DNA from: Lytechinus variegatus
Lineage: Eukaryota; Echinodermata; Echinoidea; Temnopleuroida; Toxopneustidae
Length of the DNA stretch: 64,000 nt
NCBI RefSeq assembly: GCF_018143015.1
Contig: NC_054746.1
Span: 38,504,687-38,568,686, forward strand
Direction of reading: 5' to 3'
Below are positions 51,801 through 63,836 of this stretch, piece after piece (the first letter of the stretch is position 1; the number at the start of each line of letters is the position of its first letter). The position numbers and the translations under genes were made by a program. The notes beneath the pieces are model-generated. The model was not told the DNA's origin, made no database searches, and saw nothing but the letters and a program-made list of their open reading frames with translations.

Positions 51801-54292
51801 TCAAAAAGATGGGCAGAAACTTTAGAGAGATATAATAGGGAAAAGACTATGTTCAGCATACAAATTTGTGACCAATCAGAGCGGAATCACATCTCGGGGA
51901 GAAATTACAAAATTTATGACAAAAGTTAAGACAGTGTTCAAGAATACCACCTTAGGTTATGAGTCAATGAATCCACTTAAGATCAAATTTCACATCTGCA
52001 CTTATGAAAATGAAAACCTTCACATCTGAACTTTTCTTACAAGATGCAGTACTGATAAATAGTCAAACATCTAATTACAAATGCATCTACAAAAAAAACT
52101 TGCCCAACAGGGCAAGTGACGAAAAAATTTGCTTGCCCAATAGAAAAAACTGCTTGCCCAATTTTTCAAATAATTTTTTCATTATGACGGCACTATTATT
52201 TTTATTAAGGTATACAAAATAACAATTGAGAATCATGTCCAGTATAAAAGAACACACATTGAAAAGGATATTTTCAGCAACGTAGGCCTGAGTCTACGTT
52301 TATTTTGGAGAAAAAAAATCGATATTTGGGTATTTAAGGTTTTAAAAAACCCTTCAACAAAAGTTGCTAAAGTTTCATATTTTGCATCTTTAAATCCATG
52401 AAATGGCTACCTGCGTAACATATTTCCTTAGAATTGCTTTCATTTACCGTAGTTGGAAACTATAAAGAAAGCCAGTGAAAAATGTTCAGCTCTTTATTGA
52501 CTTGGAAAAAATTATTTTATCATCAAAAGTGGAGTGGCTAAAATTTCACATTTTGCATCTTTAAATCCATGAAATGGTCATTTATTTTCCATATTTCCTT
52601 GATTTAAAAAAAAAAATTAGTTGGAAACCATCAAGTCTTTTCTTCATCATTTTATGATGTTCCATTCGGTCAATAATTTTTATCTACATGTTTTCACATG
52701 CTTCTTTTTTTTCTATTTTGAGGAATACCTGTTCACTTATTAATGAATTATTTAGTAACATTGTTTAATATTGTATGATTTTTAAGTAATTTTTTTCACT
52801 ATGCTTAGAATCTTGGGTGTGTGTGTGTGCGTGTGTGAGGGTGTGTTTGTGTGGGTGTGAGTGTGAGTGTGAGTTGAACTTTGATATAAATGAATTCAAT
52901 ATCTAATTTCTACTTTGCCTATTCCAGTACAATAACCTGTACTCGGCCATGTAATAAAGGCCCACATACCCTAACTTTTCCTGAAGTTCTTTGAAAACGC
53001 AGACTTCTACGAAAATTGCATTTCTCTATGGGGGAGTCTAAATTTGGTGAGAATGTATTCATTAATAACTTAAATATACATGACAATGAAGAAATCATCA
53101 AACTTTATTGGAAGTTTTGAATAATATACCCGAAATGTAAACTCTGTCTGAAACAGAAAATCACCATCATTGAGGCCTTTACTGAGCGAATTGTCCCCCA
53201 GAGCTCTGGCAGAGAGACAGAGCTCAGACTGGCTAGCTAGTATGCACACGTGTGTGAGCCTCCCGCCGGCCTTGTAAAATAGATGGAGCTTTGTTTGATG
53301 ATTTATTGTCTGATATTTACCTCATCCCCTCAAAAAGGGAAACAAATGAATTTTAAGTCATAATCAACAAATACGGCAAGTTATTTTGGATGTTAATAGG
53401 CCGTTTTGAAAAGCAAAGCCGAATGACATGACAACTCACCAATGCGAGACTCTGTGATTTATTTCCTGTGTAATTCTAATTATTTTATCACAGAATTGTG
53501 ATATCGGAAGGGGGAAAATGTGCATTAGAAATTGCACATGGTGGTAGTCATAATGGACCCCTATACTACATTCAACTGTTTCCCGGCCATTGCGTTGATT
53601 TTTTTCATACCTGGTACCATGTATGGAAATACGTGGTACAGAAAAAATAACGCAATTTCGGAATTTGAAACTGCGCTACTCGCTATTTTTTAAGGTTTAT
53701 TAATGATTTTGAGTGTGGATTTTGGATGATTTATGGGAAAAACAAGGTACGGTACAGAAAAAAAGACGCAACAACCACTTGCCCGATCGGGCAATTGACT
53801 TTGAGAGGTGCTTGCCCGCACGTCATTTTCACTTGCCCCGGGCAAGCGGGCAAGCGGGTTTGTCGCGCCCTGCAAATGGATTTACAACTCAAATAACAAT
53901 TACATGCACTACTAGGGATACCAGACCTTGTACTCCAAATATTTAGGAAAATCATTTTTAAGTTTGAATGACTAGATCTACCAAAGGATGTCCATTTGAA
54001 TCCAAATCAAAGATCTCTATCTAGAACATGAAGCAGCTACACATTTTCAAAGGGAACAGTATCATATTGAAAACAGTGTTTGGCTGCCATGTTTCCCTCT
54101 CTCCAAAACGTTTTTCCCTCTTTGAGAAACAAGGTTTTGTTGTCAGAGTAGTGATTGCATTAACAAGCTTGTATTTCAAACTTTTTAATGCATTACAATA
54201 TAATGCAAAGATGGTAATAAGTTCTTGAAATACATCTTACATTATCACATACAAGGAAGACTATGTTGTGGATACCTAAACCTTAATTCCTA
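48861..54292. other. Gene-free DNA between R1 copy 2 and the NEMF stop
   Basis: No supported exon on either strand. It contains a 24-bp perfect palindrome (49103-49126), a GT microsatellite (52817-52872) and two clusters of CTTGCCC motifs (52090-52165, 53775-53855). A G/C-run MITE-like segment (about 49522-49800) has no clear ends. Confidence 0.55.
52817..52872. repeat. GT microsatellite
   Basis: GTGTGTGTGTGCGTGTGTGA followed by GTGTGAGTGTGAGTGTGAG. Confidence 0.9.
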
Positions 54293-54370
54293 TCATTTCT
54301 TTCTCTTCTGATTGAGATTTGGAGCAGACAGCTTCACCTTCCCTGGTATATTCCTTGAAAGATCTGCATC
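54293..54370 (-). CDS. NEMF: NEMF last exon (C-terminus, stop)
   Basis: 78 nt. [20 protein letters not shown] then QKRKK and TGA at 54295-54293. The terminal SAPNL..KRK is conserved. An ATTAAA polyadenylation-type hexamer is at 54189-54184. Confidence 0.96.
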   Translation of the reverse strand, partial: DADLSRNIPGKVKLSAPNLNQKRKK

Positions 54371-57300
54371 CTGAAGAAAAAAATATAGAAAAACAACAAC
54401 AGGTCATAAAGTTGAATTCATAGAAAACTTAGTTTATACAGATGTAATATTAAGTTATAACAAATGAACTTAAGTTATAACAAATGACATCAATATTATT
54501 TGATGTTATACACTTGGATATCTTGTAAATGAATTGGAACAGATACATGAATGAAGAACTTTGATTGTCAATGTCTTAAAAACAGAAACCTATATGGATT
54601 TGTAATTGTAAGTAAACTACACATCTCTACCACTATTGAAACTTCATGATAAAGATTAAAAAACAAATGTAGAATCTATTGGAAATGTAATATATTTGTA
54701 ATATTTGACCCTTAACCTCATAACCACTAAATCTAAATACATCACTCTCCCACCTATATGCGCATACAAGTTGAGTTTATGTTAAATAACATGAGGGGAA
54801 AATGGACAGGCAGACAGACATGCTTTCAGAGACTACCTCTAGTGGGTGGTTAAATTGAAATAATACAAGATGTCAAACTTTCAATAACATAATAAAAAAA
54901 ATCATTATGAAATATACATTCATTAATCTGAATCAATCATTTTAGAATAAACTCTTGAATACAAACCTTGACTCCTTTAAAAAGATCTTTTTCTCTCTGT
55001 GTTGTTTCCTTGGAGTGTTGAAACATATTGAGAGAGGTCTTAGCAGCTGATGAAGAATAGATCAAACAAAAACATAGGAAAAGTTACATATGGGTCACAT
55101 GTAAGTCATATGTAACAGTTACAAGTACCATATTAAAGTCAAATAGTGCATCACATACAGTTCAAAACTGAGATTAGTCTGTAGAAATGTAATTCATGTG
55201 TTATATAATACTACTTGGCCATATACGACAAGAAAAACTATGGGTCAAATACTATTTCAATATATTAGTCATACAAGTCAAGTATAAAAGACATTAATCG
55301 GTTATACGTGACAAAATAATATTTGACCTATGAAGCATAAGACAAAATAATTATGTAATTGATAAAGCTGCATACAAATATTGTTCATCTTTGAAAGAGG
55401 ATTATGCAATCTTGAAATTTATAAGGAATATATCTTTTGCCAGTCTTATTTCTTCGATCAAAACAAAACATTAAATATTTATTTCTTCTATTAAAAGATC
55501 TTTCCAATTAATATTTCCAATAATATCATCAATTCATTATCAACCCAATATATACACATGTATTAACTCATTAATTTCCGTCAAATCTTTAACAATGATA
55601 AAGTTAAAGAATAAGTTTTAAAACGTATGTACCTTTTCCCTTTTTGCTTGTTCCAGGAGTAAGCTTGACTTTAAATCTGTAGAAAATCAATTATAAAACA
55701 CAAATACTACATTGTTGAGAGAATTACACTGATTACCTGTCCTGCGAAAAATCATGTTTAAGATCCTAATGATAGTCTTAACCCTAATTCTCCCGGGGGG
55801 GTCCATAATGCCCCCCCCACACAATTTTTTGCGATATATCTGCTGCGCAAATTTTTAGACCTCGTCGATCACTGACTTTTTACTTTCAAGTCTCGCGCAA
55901 ATTTTTAGACCAAATTTGTGGGGCCCGGGTACGCGGTTACGACATTACGCAACATTATGTAAGTGCATGTCAGACCCAAAATTGCTCATAAACGTGATTT
56001 CATGTACAAATCCAATGCAATTGTGTATTTAGCCAAAATTCATAAATGTATCATTATTTCTACTTTTACTGATTAAACTTAATTAATTTTGCCTTCTTTA
56101 TGATCAGAACTAAGTCTGGAACGATTTCCATCAAAAAAACAATAAAAAACAAAAATTAATAAACAAAGAAATACATAAGAAATTAAAAAAACAATAAAAT
56201 ACTTCGGTCTTGGTACCAGAATTTTTTCATTCACAGTTGTTAGGAATGCTATAAAGAATATTTTCACCAAAAATAGCATTCTAGGAGCTTTATTTAGTGA
56301 ATCAGAGCAAAAAGTATGATTTCATGAATTAATTATGCTAATTTATAAGCATAATTAATTCATATAAAAAAATATATCAATTTACCATCATGCAAATTTT
56401 CTTTGTGATCGCGAAATCCGCGGCTGAGATCTTAAGGGGGGTCCATAATCCCCCACTTGGAATGACAAGAATCAAAATACCCTGGGAGATTTAGGGTTAA
56501 AAGGTCTTAATGGTCAGGTCCCAAGTTGTGCCCCAATATCTCAGATCTATTGAAACTGAAATCCCGATCTCATGACCATAACCTTCGTAGCTCACAAGAT
56601 ACACTCACGCTGCAAGTACCCCACACAGAAGACTAAAGCAACACTAGGAGATTTCTGATGTCAGCTGCACGACTATGGAACAAACTTCCCCTCAACATTC
56701 AGAATTAAACAAGTTTATATAATTTCAGGTAAAAAAACAAAAAACATCTATTCCAGTAGTATGTACATCACCTAGGAAGCTCTTTGCAGTGCGATAGAAT
56801 AGAAATACTTTTGCGCTATACAGTGCGTCCCAGAAAAAACGAAACCGAGATTTAGCGATCATTTATCATAACTTAATCATAAATAAAATAGACAAATGAC
56901 CTACCAATCTAAAGCTTAGAATCCCCTCTTTCATCTGATATTACTAAGCTTATTTCTTATTCACGCATGAGTGAGCAAAAACAATTTGAAGAAAGGATAC
57001 CAAAAACTCATTTGGCGGGGGTATCTGGGTTTCAAAAAGAAAACCACATTTCTGAAAAGTTCAATATCTGCTCTTTAATTTGGTACCTAAATTACAGAAA
57101 ATGGTCAAGAAATAACAAAGTTCTGGTCATTTGAAATAAGGCTTTAATTTCAATAATTTCATAAAATGAAGAGGTTCTCCAGGCTGGCTTTCTAACTCAC
57201 TCGACACTCCGTTTTGTTGATGATCAGCCATGCATTAAATCTTTTGTTCACCAAGCGAAAGCTTCTGTGGGAAACCGGTGAAAACACGATTATCTCATGA

Positions 57301-60300
57301 AATTATGGAAATACAAGCCTTATTTCAAATGACAAGAACTTTTTTATTTCTTGACCAAATTCTGTAATTGAGATACCAAATTAAAGAGCAGATATTGAAC
57401 TTTTCAGAAATGTGGTTTTCTTTATGAAACCCAGATACCCCCCGCAAAATGACTTTTTGGTATCCTTTCTTCAAATTGTTTTTGCTCACTCATGCGTGAA
57501 TAAGAAATAACCTAAGTAATATTAGATGAAAGAGGAGATTTTAAGCTTTAAATTGGTAGGTCATTTGTATATTCTATTTATGATTAAGTTATGATAAATG
57601 ATCGCTAAATCTCGTTTCGTTTATTCTGGGATGCACTGTATAAGTGCATATTATTATTATTCTACATGTATTTTTTTTTTGTAAATTGTAGGTGTGGTTA
57701 CCCATATAAGATAAAGTTGATCAGAACACAACATTGGAATGACCATCAAAATATGGACTGAAACCTTCAGGAATTTCACAATATTTGGATGACTTAAACT
57801 ATGTAAGAATGTACTACAAATATGATGATACTTCCTCTCACAACTGGCTCACATTGAAAAATAAAGCTTCAACTCTTGATTTCTTTTCAAGACAATTTAT
57901 TTTGGAAAGTGACAGAATGACAGAAATATAAAGAATTACATTCCAGAAACAACAATTATTAAGAATTGAACTTAACAAGAGTGAGAACAAAGTATACAAA
58001 GAACCTGCAAAAAGAACAAGAATATTTATCAAATTGAAGGCTTATATCACCAAATATACACATATTTAAATGCTGAGAACACATATAGATTTTACAGATA
58101 TATGAATGAAGGATTGATTAACTTACTTGTAGTTGTTCATAACATTATAAGGAGCACATACTGGTATGGCAAACAGGAGAAGATCCTCAGGATCAGGACA
58201 ACCAGTCAAGGTATCTAAAACAGATACACTCTCCTGAAAAGAAAAAAAATCTCATCAATTAATTTCTACATAAGCTTGGTATCTTATTTTTACATTGCAG
58301 CAGCCTTCAATCATTTTTTTTTATTCCAGTCATTACATCTTTAATACAAAGAAAAGTCTTTAGTCAGCAAATGTATGCATAATACATCATACACACCAAT
58401 AAAATGACACATGATAGATACAATATATTGCGAATGGAAGCAAGGGAAAATTAGAACTGACAGCAAATTCTAATGCTAATAATTCTTAAATGACATACAA
58501 GGAGTGTATCCTGATGCCAATTATAACTTATCTTGATTAAAACCATGCACATTGTTGCCCAAAATGATTGCACTATTGAAATGCATATGATTGTACATAT
58601 AACACATCATGAACATAAATATCTGAATCCAATCAAACAACATGGCGAGGAGGGAAATGCTAATTTTTTTTCATTATGACATGACATTCTTCATTCACAC
58701 TTAAGATATTGAATGTGTCTTGCATGCTAACCTATGGTCCATAGTGAAATTTATTTAAGGTAATAATTCTTTTTAATTGTAATCTACCTCCATCAATCTT
58801 GAATTGGCCTCAGTTGCATCTATCTCATCATCAGACTCCTCCTATGAAACAAAGAAAAAAAATTGTCAATTCTGATACAACAGGGATACAGACAAACAAT
58901 GAAAGGGGAACTACATGTAGGCCTAAGTATATTTCTGAAATTTTGCCATAACCATAGCAAGAGTAGCTCGAAAGACCTATTGCTAGCCAGCTATGTTATC
59001 ATTTTGTCTGTTAGTCTATCTGTACATCTGTTTGTTTTTCATTCAATCTTTCTCTCTCATATTTTAATGTATTTTCTTTTAAACTCAGTTTGCAACATTT
59101 CACAGGTGTAACAATTAGCAGTTAGTCTTGAATTGAGAGGGAAAAGGAGAAATAGAATACCAGTACCTTATTTTGTTCATCAGTGGTTCCTTTCCTTTTC
59201 TTAGATTCCCAGACATGTGTCTTTACTACAGGCTTAATAGACGATTCTTCTGTTTAACATACAAAGTGAAAACAAACAATCATACCAAAAAGAAAAAATT
59301 CCTCGCATGGTATTTTGTGTTAGCAAGACATCAATAAGGATCACAAAACATTGTATTTTCATTGAAATTTTTAGTAGGATACAAAAGTGGAGAAAGAATG
59401 ACCAAATGTATTTTTTACAATTTTTTTAGAATTTATCATAATAGTCATCTATATAATATGTAGCAATCAAATGACTCACAGAGAATCCTGGCCATGGACT
59501 AAAATGATCATATATGTTGCTAGGCATAGATATTTATAGAAGCACCCCATTATTTCCTCCTTGCTAAATTAACCTTACTTTCCAAAACATGAGTACATCA
59601 TTTGATTTTTTCTTTATGCTACAGCAGACATACATGTTTGTTTTTTTTTCTAACCAAAAACTAGAATCATCTGCAATAGTAATAGTGAAAAGATATCTCT
59701 GTTCGCAAAAATATATATTTGAAGTTGCCAAGAAAGTAGCAGATCAGAGGAAGATCTAAATTTTAAGTCTATTTTGTCCCAGAATGCATCACGTTACTTA
59801 GAGTAAATTGTTGTGATTTTATCAAAATTTTACAGAAACATAACTCTGAATTGACAGATTCCTCTTACCTGACTGTCCAGCATTCTCTATTCCATCTCCT
59901 TCCACTATCTCCTCTGATGCCACTTCAGTGTCAGCTCCTTGAATCTCTTCTACGACCTCTGACCCTTGACCCTGCTCCTGACCTCCTTGGGATGATACTG
60001 ACATGCCTTGTCTCTTACTATGATTTCTTTGTGAATTCTGTTGACTGTCTTTACTAATATGTTGCTTCTGTTCTTGATGTTGTTTAGAGTTCTTGTTTTG
60101 TCTTTGTTGATGGTGTTGATATGCTTGTTTGAGTTGCTCCTCTTGTCGCTTGGCTTTCCTTCCTTTCTTGCCCTTGACCTCCTTAGAATTACCTGCAGAC
60201 TGTTGAGAGAGAGAGACAGAGACAGACAGAGTAGAGACATATATAGATAAATAGATAGAGCCACACACAGACATAGAGATTGAGAAAGACAGAAATAGTG

Positions 60301-63300
60301 AGAGATGTATAGATATAAAGGGTTAGAAGAGATTGCCATGGTTACAGCTAGGTGGAGAAAACAATGAGTAATTGCTTTTCACCACACAGAAATAGTATAC
60401 AAATTACTTATTTTCCCTGAGGGACAAAGCACCAAGGGGAAAATAGTAATTTTGCCAGTACAACCGAGGATGAATAATTCCCTCTATACTTTCAAAATAA
60501 AGGTCTGGTAATATATTTGTTTTATATCCTACATTTAATAAGTTAGAACAATAGATAATTGATACTTTAGTTCCTCTACTCGAAGTTCATCCTTGTTTAA
60601 TCTGAACCAAAATAAAGACAACTCGCAGCACTGATTGACCTACTATTCCTGAAGCCATGTGCTAAGCAGAATGCGGATTTATGCCTGTGCCGTCCCTTCA
60701 CAGGACTTGCCCGTTAGAGTCACCTCGCTGAACGTGCACCCTGAAGATTGCAAGATCTGTGACGTCAATGATGGAATAGTGCAATATTCCATCATTGACG
60801 TCATGGAATAGTAAATTTTCTTCAGTGGATGATTCACTTTTAACATCATCACAAAATAGTGAGAATAATTTTGGTCATGTGATGCTATTTAAACCAATCA
60901 ACATACAGGATTTAATTTATGTAGGATATAAAGATAACTAGACACTTTCTCTAATATCTCAGAGTTGAACCCATAATCTTAATATTCTTGTTAAATGTTC
61001 TACACCCAGTTCCAAAATGGTTTCAAACTAGTGCACAATGGCAATGGCTGATTTAGATGACTGGTGCATGAGCATAGTTTTCAACAAACCTACTGTCAAT
61101 TAATAAATTCAATTTAAATAAGAAATTGATCACAAATCTTTGTGCTACAGGGTTCGGTGATCACTTTATACCATTCTTTTCTTTATTCCATGGAAGTTAG
61201 CTCAATATAAAATGTTAGTATATCATTCACATCCATTACATTTATAATCAATTTTACTTACTGCCAAGATTTCCATCTTAAGTCTTCTCTCCTCCTCATC
61301 TTGATCTTTATACTTCTGTTTGATCTTCTTCTGTTTGTGCTGAAATGAAAAGGGAGATAAAAGTTCCTACATTTAACTTCATAAGACTCATTTTCTTGCA
61401 AGAATAGCTGATTGGATCAGATCCAGAAAAATCAATTTCGGATATTTATAAGATAACAATTCATACAAAATTTTCTGGTAAGAAATGTTGCAACTGATCT
61501 GCAAGCATTACAATATGCATAACACACACTGTCTCATACAGTTTCTTTGAGTCATCAGTATGTATATATAAATAAGCAAATACAGAGCAAGATCTGAAGA
61601 GAAACACAGGAAGAACAGGAGAAAAAAAGAAAGAGAGACTGATATCAAAATAACGATTCTGGGGGGCATCACGTTCCCAACATATTTTCAATGCATTCAT
61701 TATAGAAAACTGCTTTGTTTTCACACATGCAGTAAAATGGCATTACAAATATGGAAACATAAAATGTAAAAAAAAGAGTTTTGAATTTGAATTATATTTA
61801 CCTTTTGGCCTCTTTTGGCTGGTGGTTGGTTTGCATTCTATGGACAATAAAGAAGAGAACTCATGAATATCAACAAGAATCTGATCACCAAGAAAATAAA
61901 ATATCAGAATGAATATTTGTAAAAGCATTCAATATCACAAATGCAATATATTTAAAACAAAAAGTGAAAAAAATAATGTAAATATTTCTAGATACAGGAA
62001 TACGTAACAAATTTTTAATAACTACCTCCATCATTTTTTTTCTGATTGGAGGTCAAAAGGACCAAAGATAATAAGGCAATAATTAGGGATACAGTACATG
62101 TACAAACAAATTGATAACTTGATCTACTGCATAATTTATTTTATCAGGAATAAACCCCGAATCTTCCCTGCTTTTGGCATTTTCACCTCCAGTAGACATG
62201 CTTGAAAAAAATATTTATCAAAATGGATTACTAGAGGTTAAGACTCACTAGAAGATAAGAGAGCCATTTCATCTGAAGGTGAAAAGGGTGTCATTTTATA
62301 CTTACAGTACTGTTTTGTGAGACACTTCTTGACACAGATGGTGCGTGTGAATTCTGTCTTTCTGTCCTTCCCTCTTCTACTTCATTATCTTCCACTGCTC
62401 CTATCCTCTCATTCTTCTCCTCTTCTTCCTCTTGGCTATCCACATCCTCAGCTATAGCACCAGTGTCTGGTTGGGTTTCATCTGATCTGATGGGGGCACA
62501 CCCATCCTGTCTTTTCTTCTGTTTTTTAAGATCTCTGTATTAAGAGATGTATTTTAAAAATATTCCTTGACAGTAGTGAATTTATATTGCCGTGCTTCCA
62601 AATTCTATCATTTCAAACAAAGAATTATCAATATTCATTCATAAACACCTATGACAACCTCATTGTTGTAGCTCTAAACAAATGGTAAATATATATAAAA
62701 AAAACAGCATGATTTCAAAGTCAAATTAAAAAAAAAAACTTATGTACACATAATTTTGATGTTGATTTGTTCTCAGTGTTATAAATAAATAACACCAAAA
62801 TATCAGGCATTCAAACTCATAATGATATGAACCGTTAAACACAATTAAAAACGAATATAAAGAGAAGAATAAATGGAGTGTATAGAATGGCATGCCAAGA
62901 TAGTACTCACCTCTTTTGCTTAGCAGACAATTTTGGATTTGGTTTATGCTGTAAACATAATTTGTAAAGAAATTATAATTATAATTATTACGAGAAAAAT
63001 ATTGTACTTTCCTTATGATTATCCTATAAATAATAGTAATTGGTAATGTTATGTTTAAAAGGCATTGTTATGTTGGGGTTGGAATCTATTGCACTTTAAC
63101 TTTCAACCAGACTTAAGTGAGACAAAGCACTGCATGATGTACAGTTCATATATATTCATTAAAGATGATAACTTAAGAAAGTTGGAATTGGTAAACATAT
63201 GATTTCCTGTTATACTTCCTGTAGAAGTATTGATTAAGTATTGATATATTATTGAATATGTGAGATATGTCTTATCATCACATAACAGTATATATTACTG

Positions 63301-63836
63301 TCTTTTTACAAAACATTTTTTTTTATAATATCATCAAACATTTTAAAGAAAACATAAATTGTATCACTCCATGTTGAAAATTACAAAATATCCTACAACT
63401 AAATCTGACTCAAATACTGTTCATTATGGCTGAAAATGTGAGCAAATGCATCTTTAATGAAACCATCATTCATGCCTAATACTCAAAAATTTCAATCAAT
63501 GAATATATAAAACTAAGCAAATTATCAAGATGGAAACACACAATTAATAGATAAGTAAATGAGAAGAGAAAATGGAAAGATAAACAACTAAAACAAAATA
63601 CGTTTTCAATTAAAAGATGAACATATTAAGAGATAGATTGACAGAGGATACACAGACAGACAGACTCTATTTAATTGATACATACCTGAGGTTGAGCCTT
63701 GGGTCCTCCAAGAACAATGGGTTTATCATCTCCTAGATAGATGATAGCCTTGCCTTCTTCATCAATATCACCATCACCAGACTGGTAACAACCAGTACTC
63801 ATCATACTAGATCCACGGGTACGATGGCTCTCATAC
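54293..63836 (-). CDS. NEMF: NEMF / Rqc2 (NFACT family), 3' part, 12 exons
   Basis: C-terminal 435 residues of NEMF, the metazoan Rqc2 homologue. NEMF binds the split 60S subunit carrying peptidyl-tRNA, stabilises Listerin for ubiquitination of stalled chains, and adds C-terminal tails. The N-terminal NFACT-N, HhH and NFACT-R domains are off the right edge. Here lie the acidic/charged linker (63836-59869), the conserved basic [20 protein letters not shown] block (61339-61262), [18 protein letters not shown], and the NFACT-C domain (58233-54293): [50 protein letters not shown], stop. The first in-window residues (YESHRTRG) match the RHQGERKV region after the NFACT-R domain. All 12 exons join in consistent phase. 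Introns carry MITEs at 55782-56496 and 56821-57638. ATTAAA lies about 105 bp beyond the stop (54189-54184). Confidence 0.96.
54967..55046 (-). CDS. NEMF: NEMF exon ([13 protein letters not shown])
   Basis: 80 nt, phase 1 to 0. [20 protein letters not shown] then DLFKGVK corresponds to AAKTALNSFMHSKE...EKDLFRSVK of vertebrates. Confidence 0.95.
55633..55676 (-). CDS. NEMF: NEMF exon ([10 protein letters not shown])
   Basis: 44 nt, phase 2 to 1. It completes the split Lys, then [14 protein letters not shown], the conserved basic strand of NFACT-C. Confidence 0.95.
55782..56496. mobile_element. piggyBac-like MITE with TTAA duplication, 715 bp
   Basis: TTAA at 55778-55781 and 56497-56500 flanks termini CCCTAATTCTCCCGGG and (reverse complement) CCCTAAATCTCCCAGGG. 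TTAA targets with CCC-starting ends are the signature of the piggyBac superfamily. GGGGTCCATAAT occurs subterminally near both ends. No transposase. Confidence 0.8.
56821..57638. mobile_element. TA-flanked foldback MITE, 818 bp, in NEMF intron
   Basis: Ends CAGTGCGTCCCAGAAAAAAC and (reverse complement) CAGTGCATCCCAGAATAAAC. TA flanks at 56819-56820 and 57639-57640. The arms stay complementary for roughly 350 bp each, leaving a loop of about 110 bp near 57180-57295. No coding capacity. Confidence 0.9.
58127..58233 (-). CDS. NEMF: NEMF exon (NFACT-C start)
   Basis: 107 nt, phase 0 to 2. [20 protein letters not shown] then [10 protein letters not shown] is the hallmark of the NFACT C-terminal domain. 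Confidence 0.97.
58788..58841 (-). CDS. NEMF: NEMF exon (acidic)
   Basis: 54 nt, phase 0 to 0, [18 protein letters not shown], acceptor TTCATAG, donor GTAGAT. It precedes NFACT-C. Confidence 0.82.
59167..59249 (-). CDS. NEMF: NEMF exon
   Basis: 83 nt, phase 1 to 0, encoding [20 protein letters not shown] then GTTDEQNK. Weakly conserved; supported by splice sites and phase. Confidence 0.82.
59869..60199 (-). CDS. NEMF: NEMF exon (SAGNSKE.. Lys/Gln-rich)
   Basis: 331 nt, phase 0 to 1. [18 protein letters not shown] is conserved. The following Gln/His/Asn-rich and Glu-rich stretch is low complexity and lineage-specific. Confidence 0.93.
60760..60803. repeat. Perfect 19-bp hairpin with two CRE sites (NEMF intron)
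   Basis: TGACGTCAATGATGGAATA (60760-60778), a 6-nt loop GTGCAA, then the exact complement (60785-60803). Each arm ends in TGACGTCA. A looser inverted pair flanks it (TTTATATCCTACAT near 60523; ATGTAGGATATAAAG near 60920), so it may be the centre of a MITE. Confidence 0.8.
61262..61339 (-). CDS. NEMF: NEMF exon ([10 protein letters not shown] block)
   Basis: 78 nt, phase 0 to 0. [20 protein letters not shown] then KMEILA is one of the most conserved stretches of the family outside the named domains. Confidence 0.96.
61802..61837 (-). CDS. NEMF: NEMF micro-exon (PPAKRGQK)
   Basis: 36 nt, phase 0 to 0: [12 protein letters not shown], matching the VQPMKRGQK motif that opens the basic block in vertebrate NEMF. 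Acceptor CTATAG... (CCATAG), donor GTAAAT. Confidence 0.9.
62306..62534 (-). CDS. NEMF: NEMF exon (acidic linker)
   Basis: 229 nt, phase 2 to 0. [12 protein letters not shown] is followed by a disordered acidic stretch ([20 protein letters not shown]) ending SVSQNST. The position in the gene agrees with the poorly conserved linker. Confidence 0.88.
62911..62948 (-). CDS. NEMF: NEMF exon (LSAKQKR)
   Basis: 38 nt, phase 0 to 2, encoding [12 protein letters not shown] plus a split Arg. It corresponds to the HLSAKERR motif of vertebrate NEMF. Confidence 0.9.
63686..63836 (-). CDS. NEMF: NEMF exon (first in window)
   Basis: 151 nt: one base completing a split codon, then 50 codons, [10 protein letters not shown] to KAQPQ, acceptor TTTTCAG, donor GTATGT. 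This is the post-NFACT-R segment. The upstream exon is not in the window. Confidence 0.9.

Noticed and set aside
59851..60250. Plus-strand and alternate minus frames around 60 kb
   Set aside because: Shadows of the NEMF SAGNSKE exon and of a flanking GA microsatellite.
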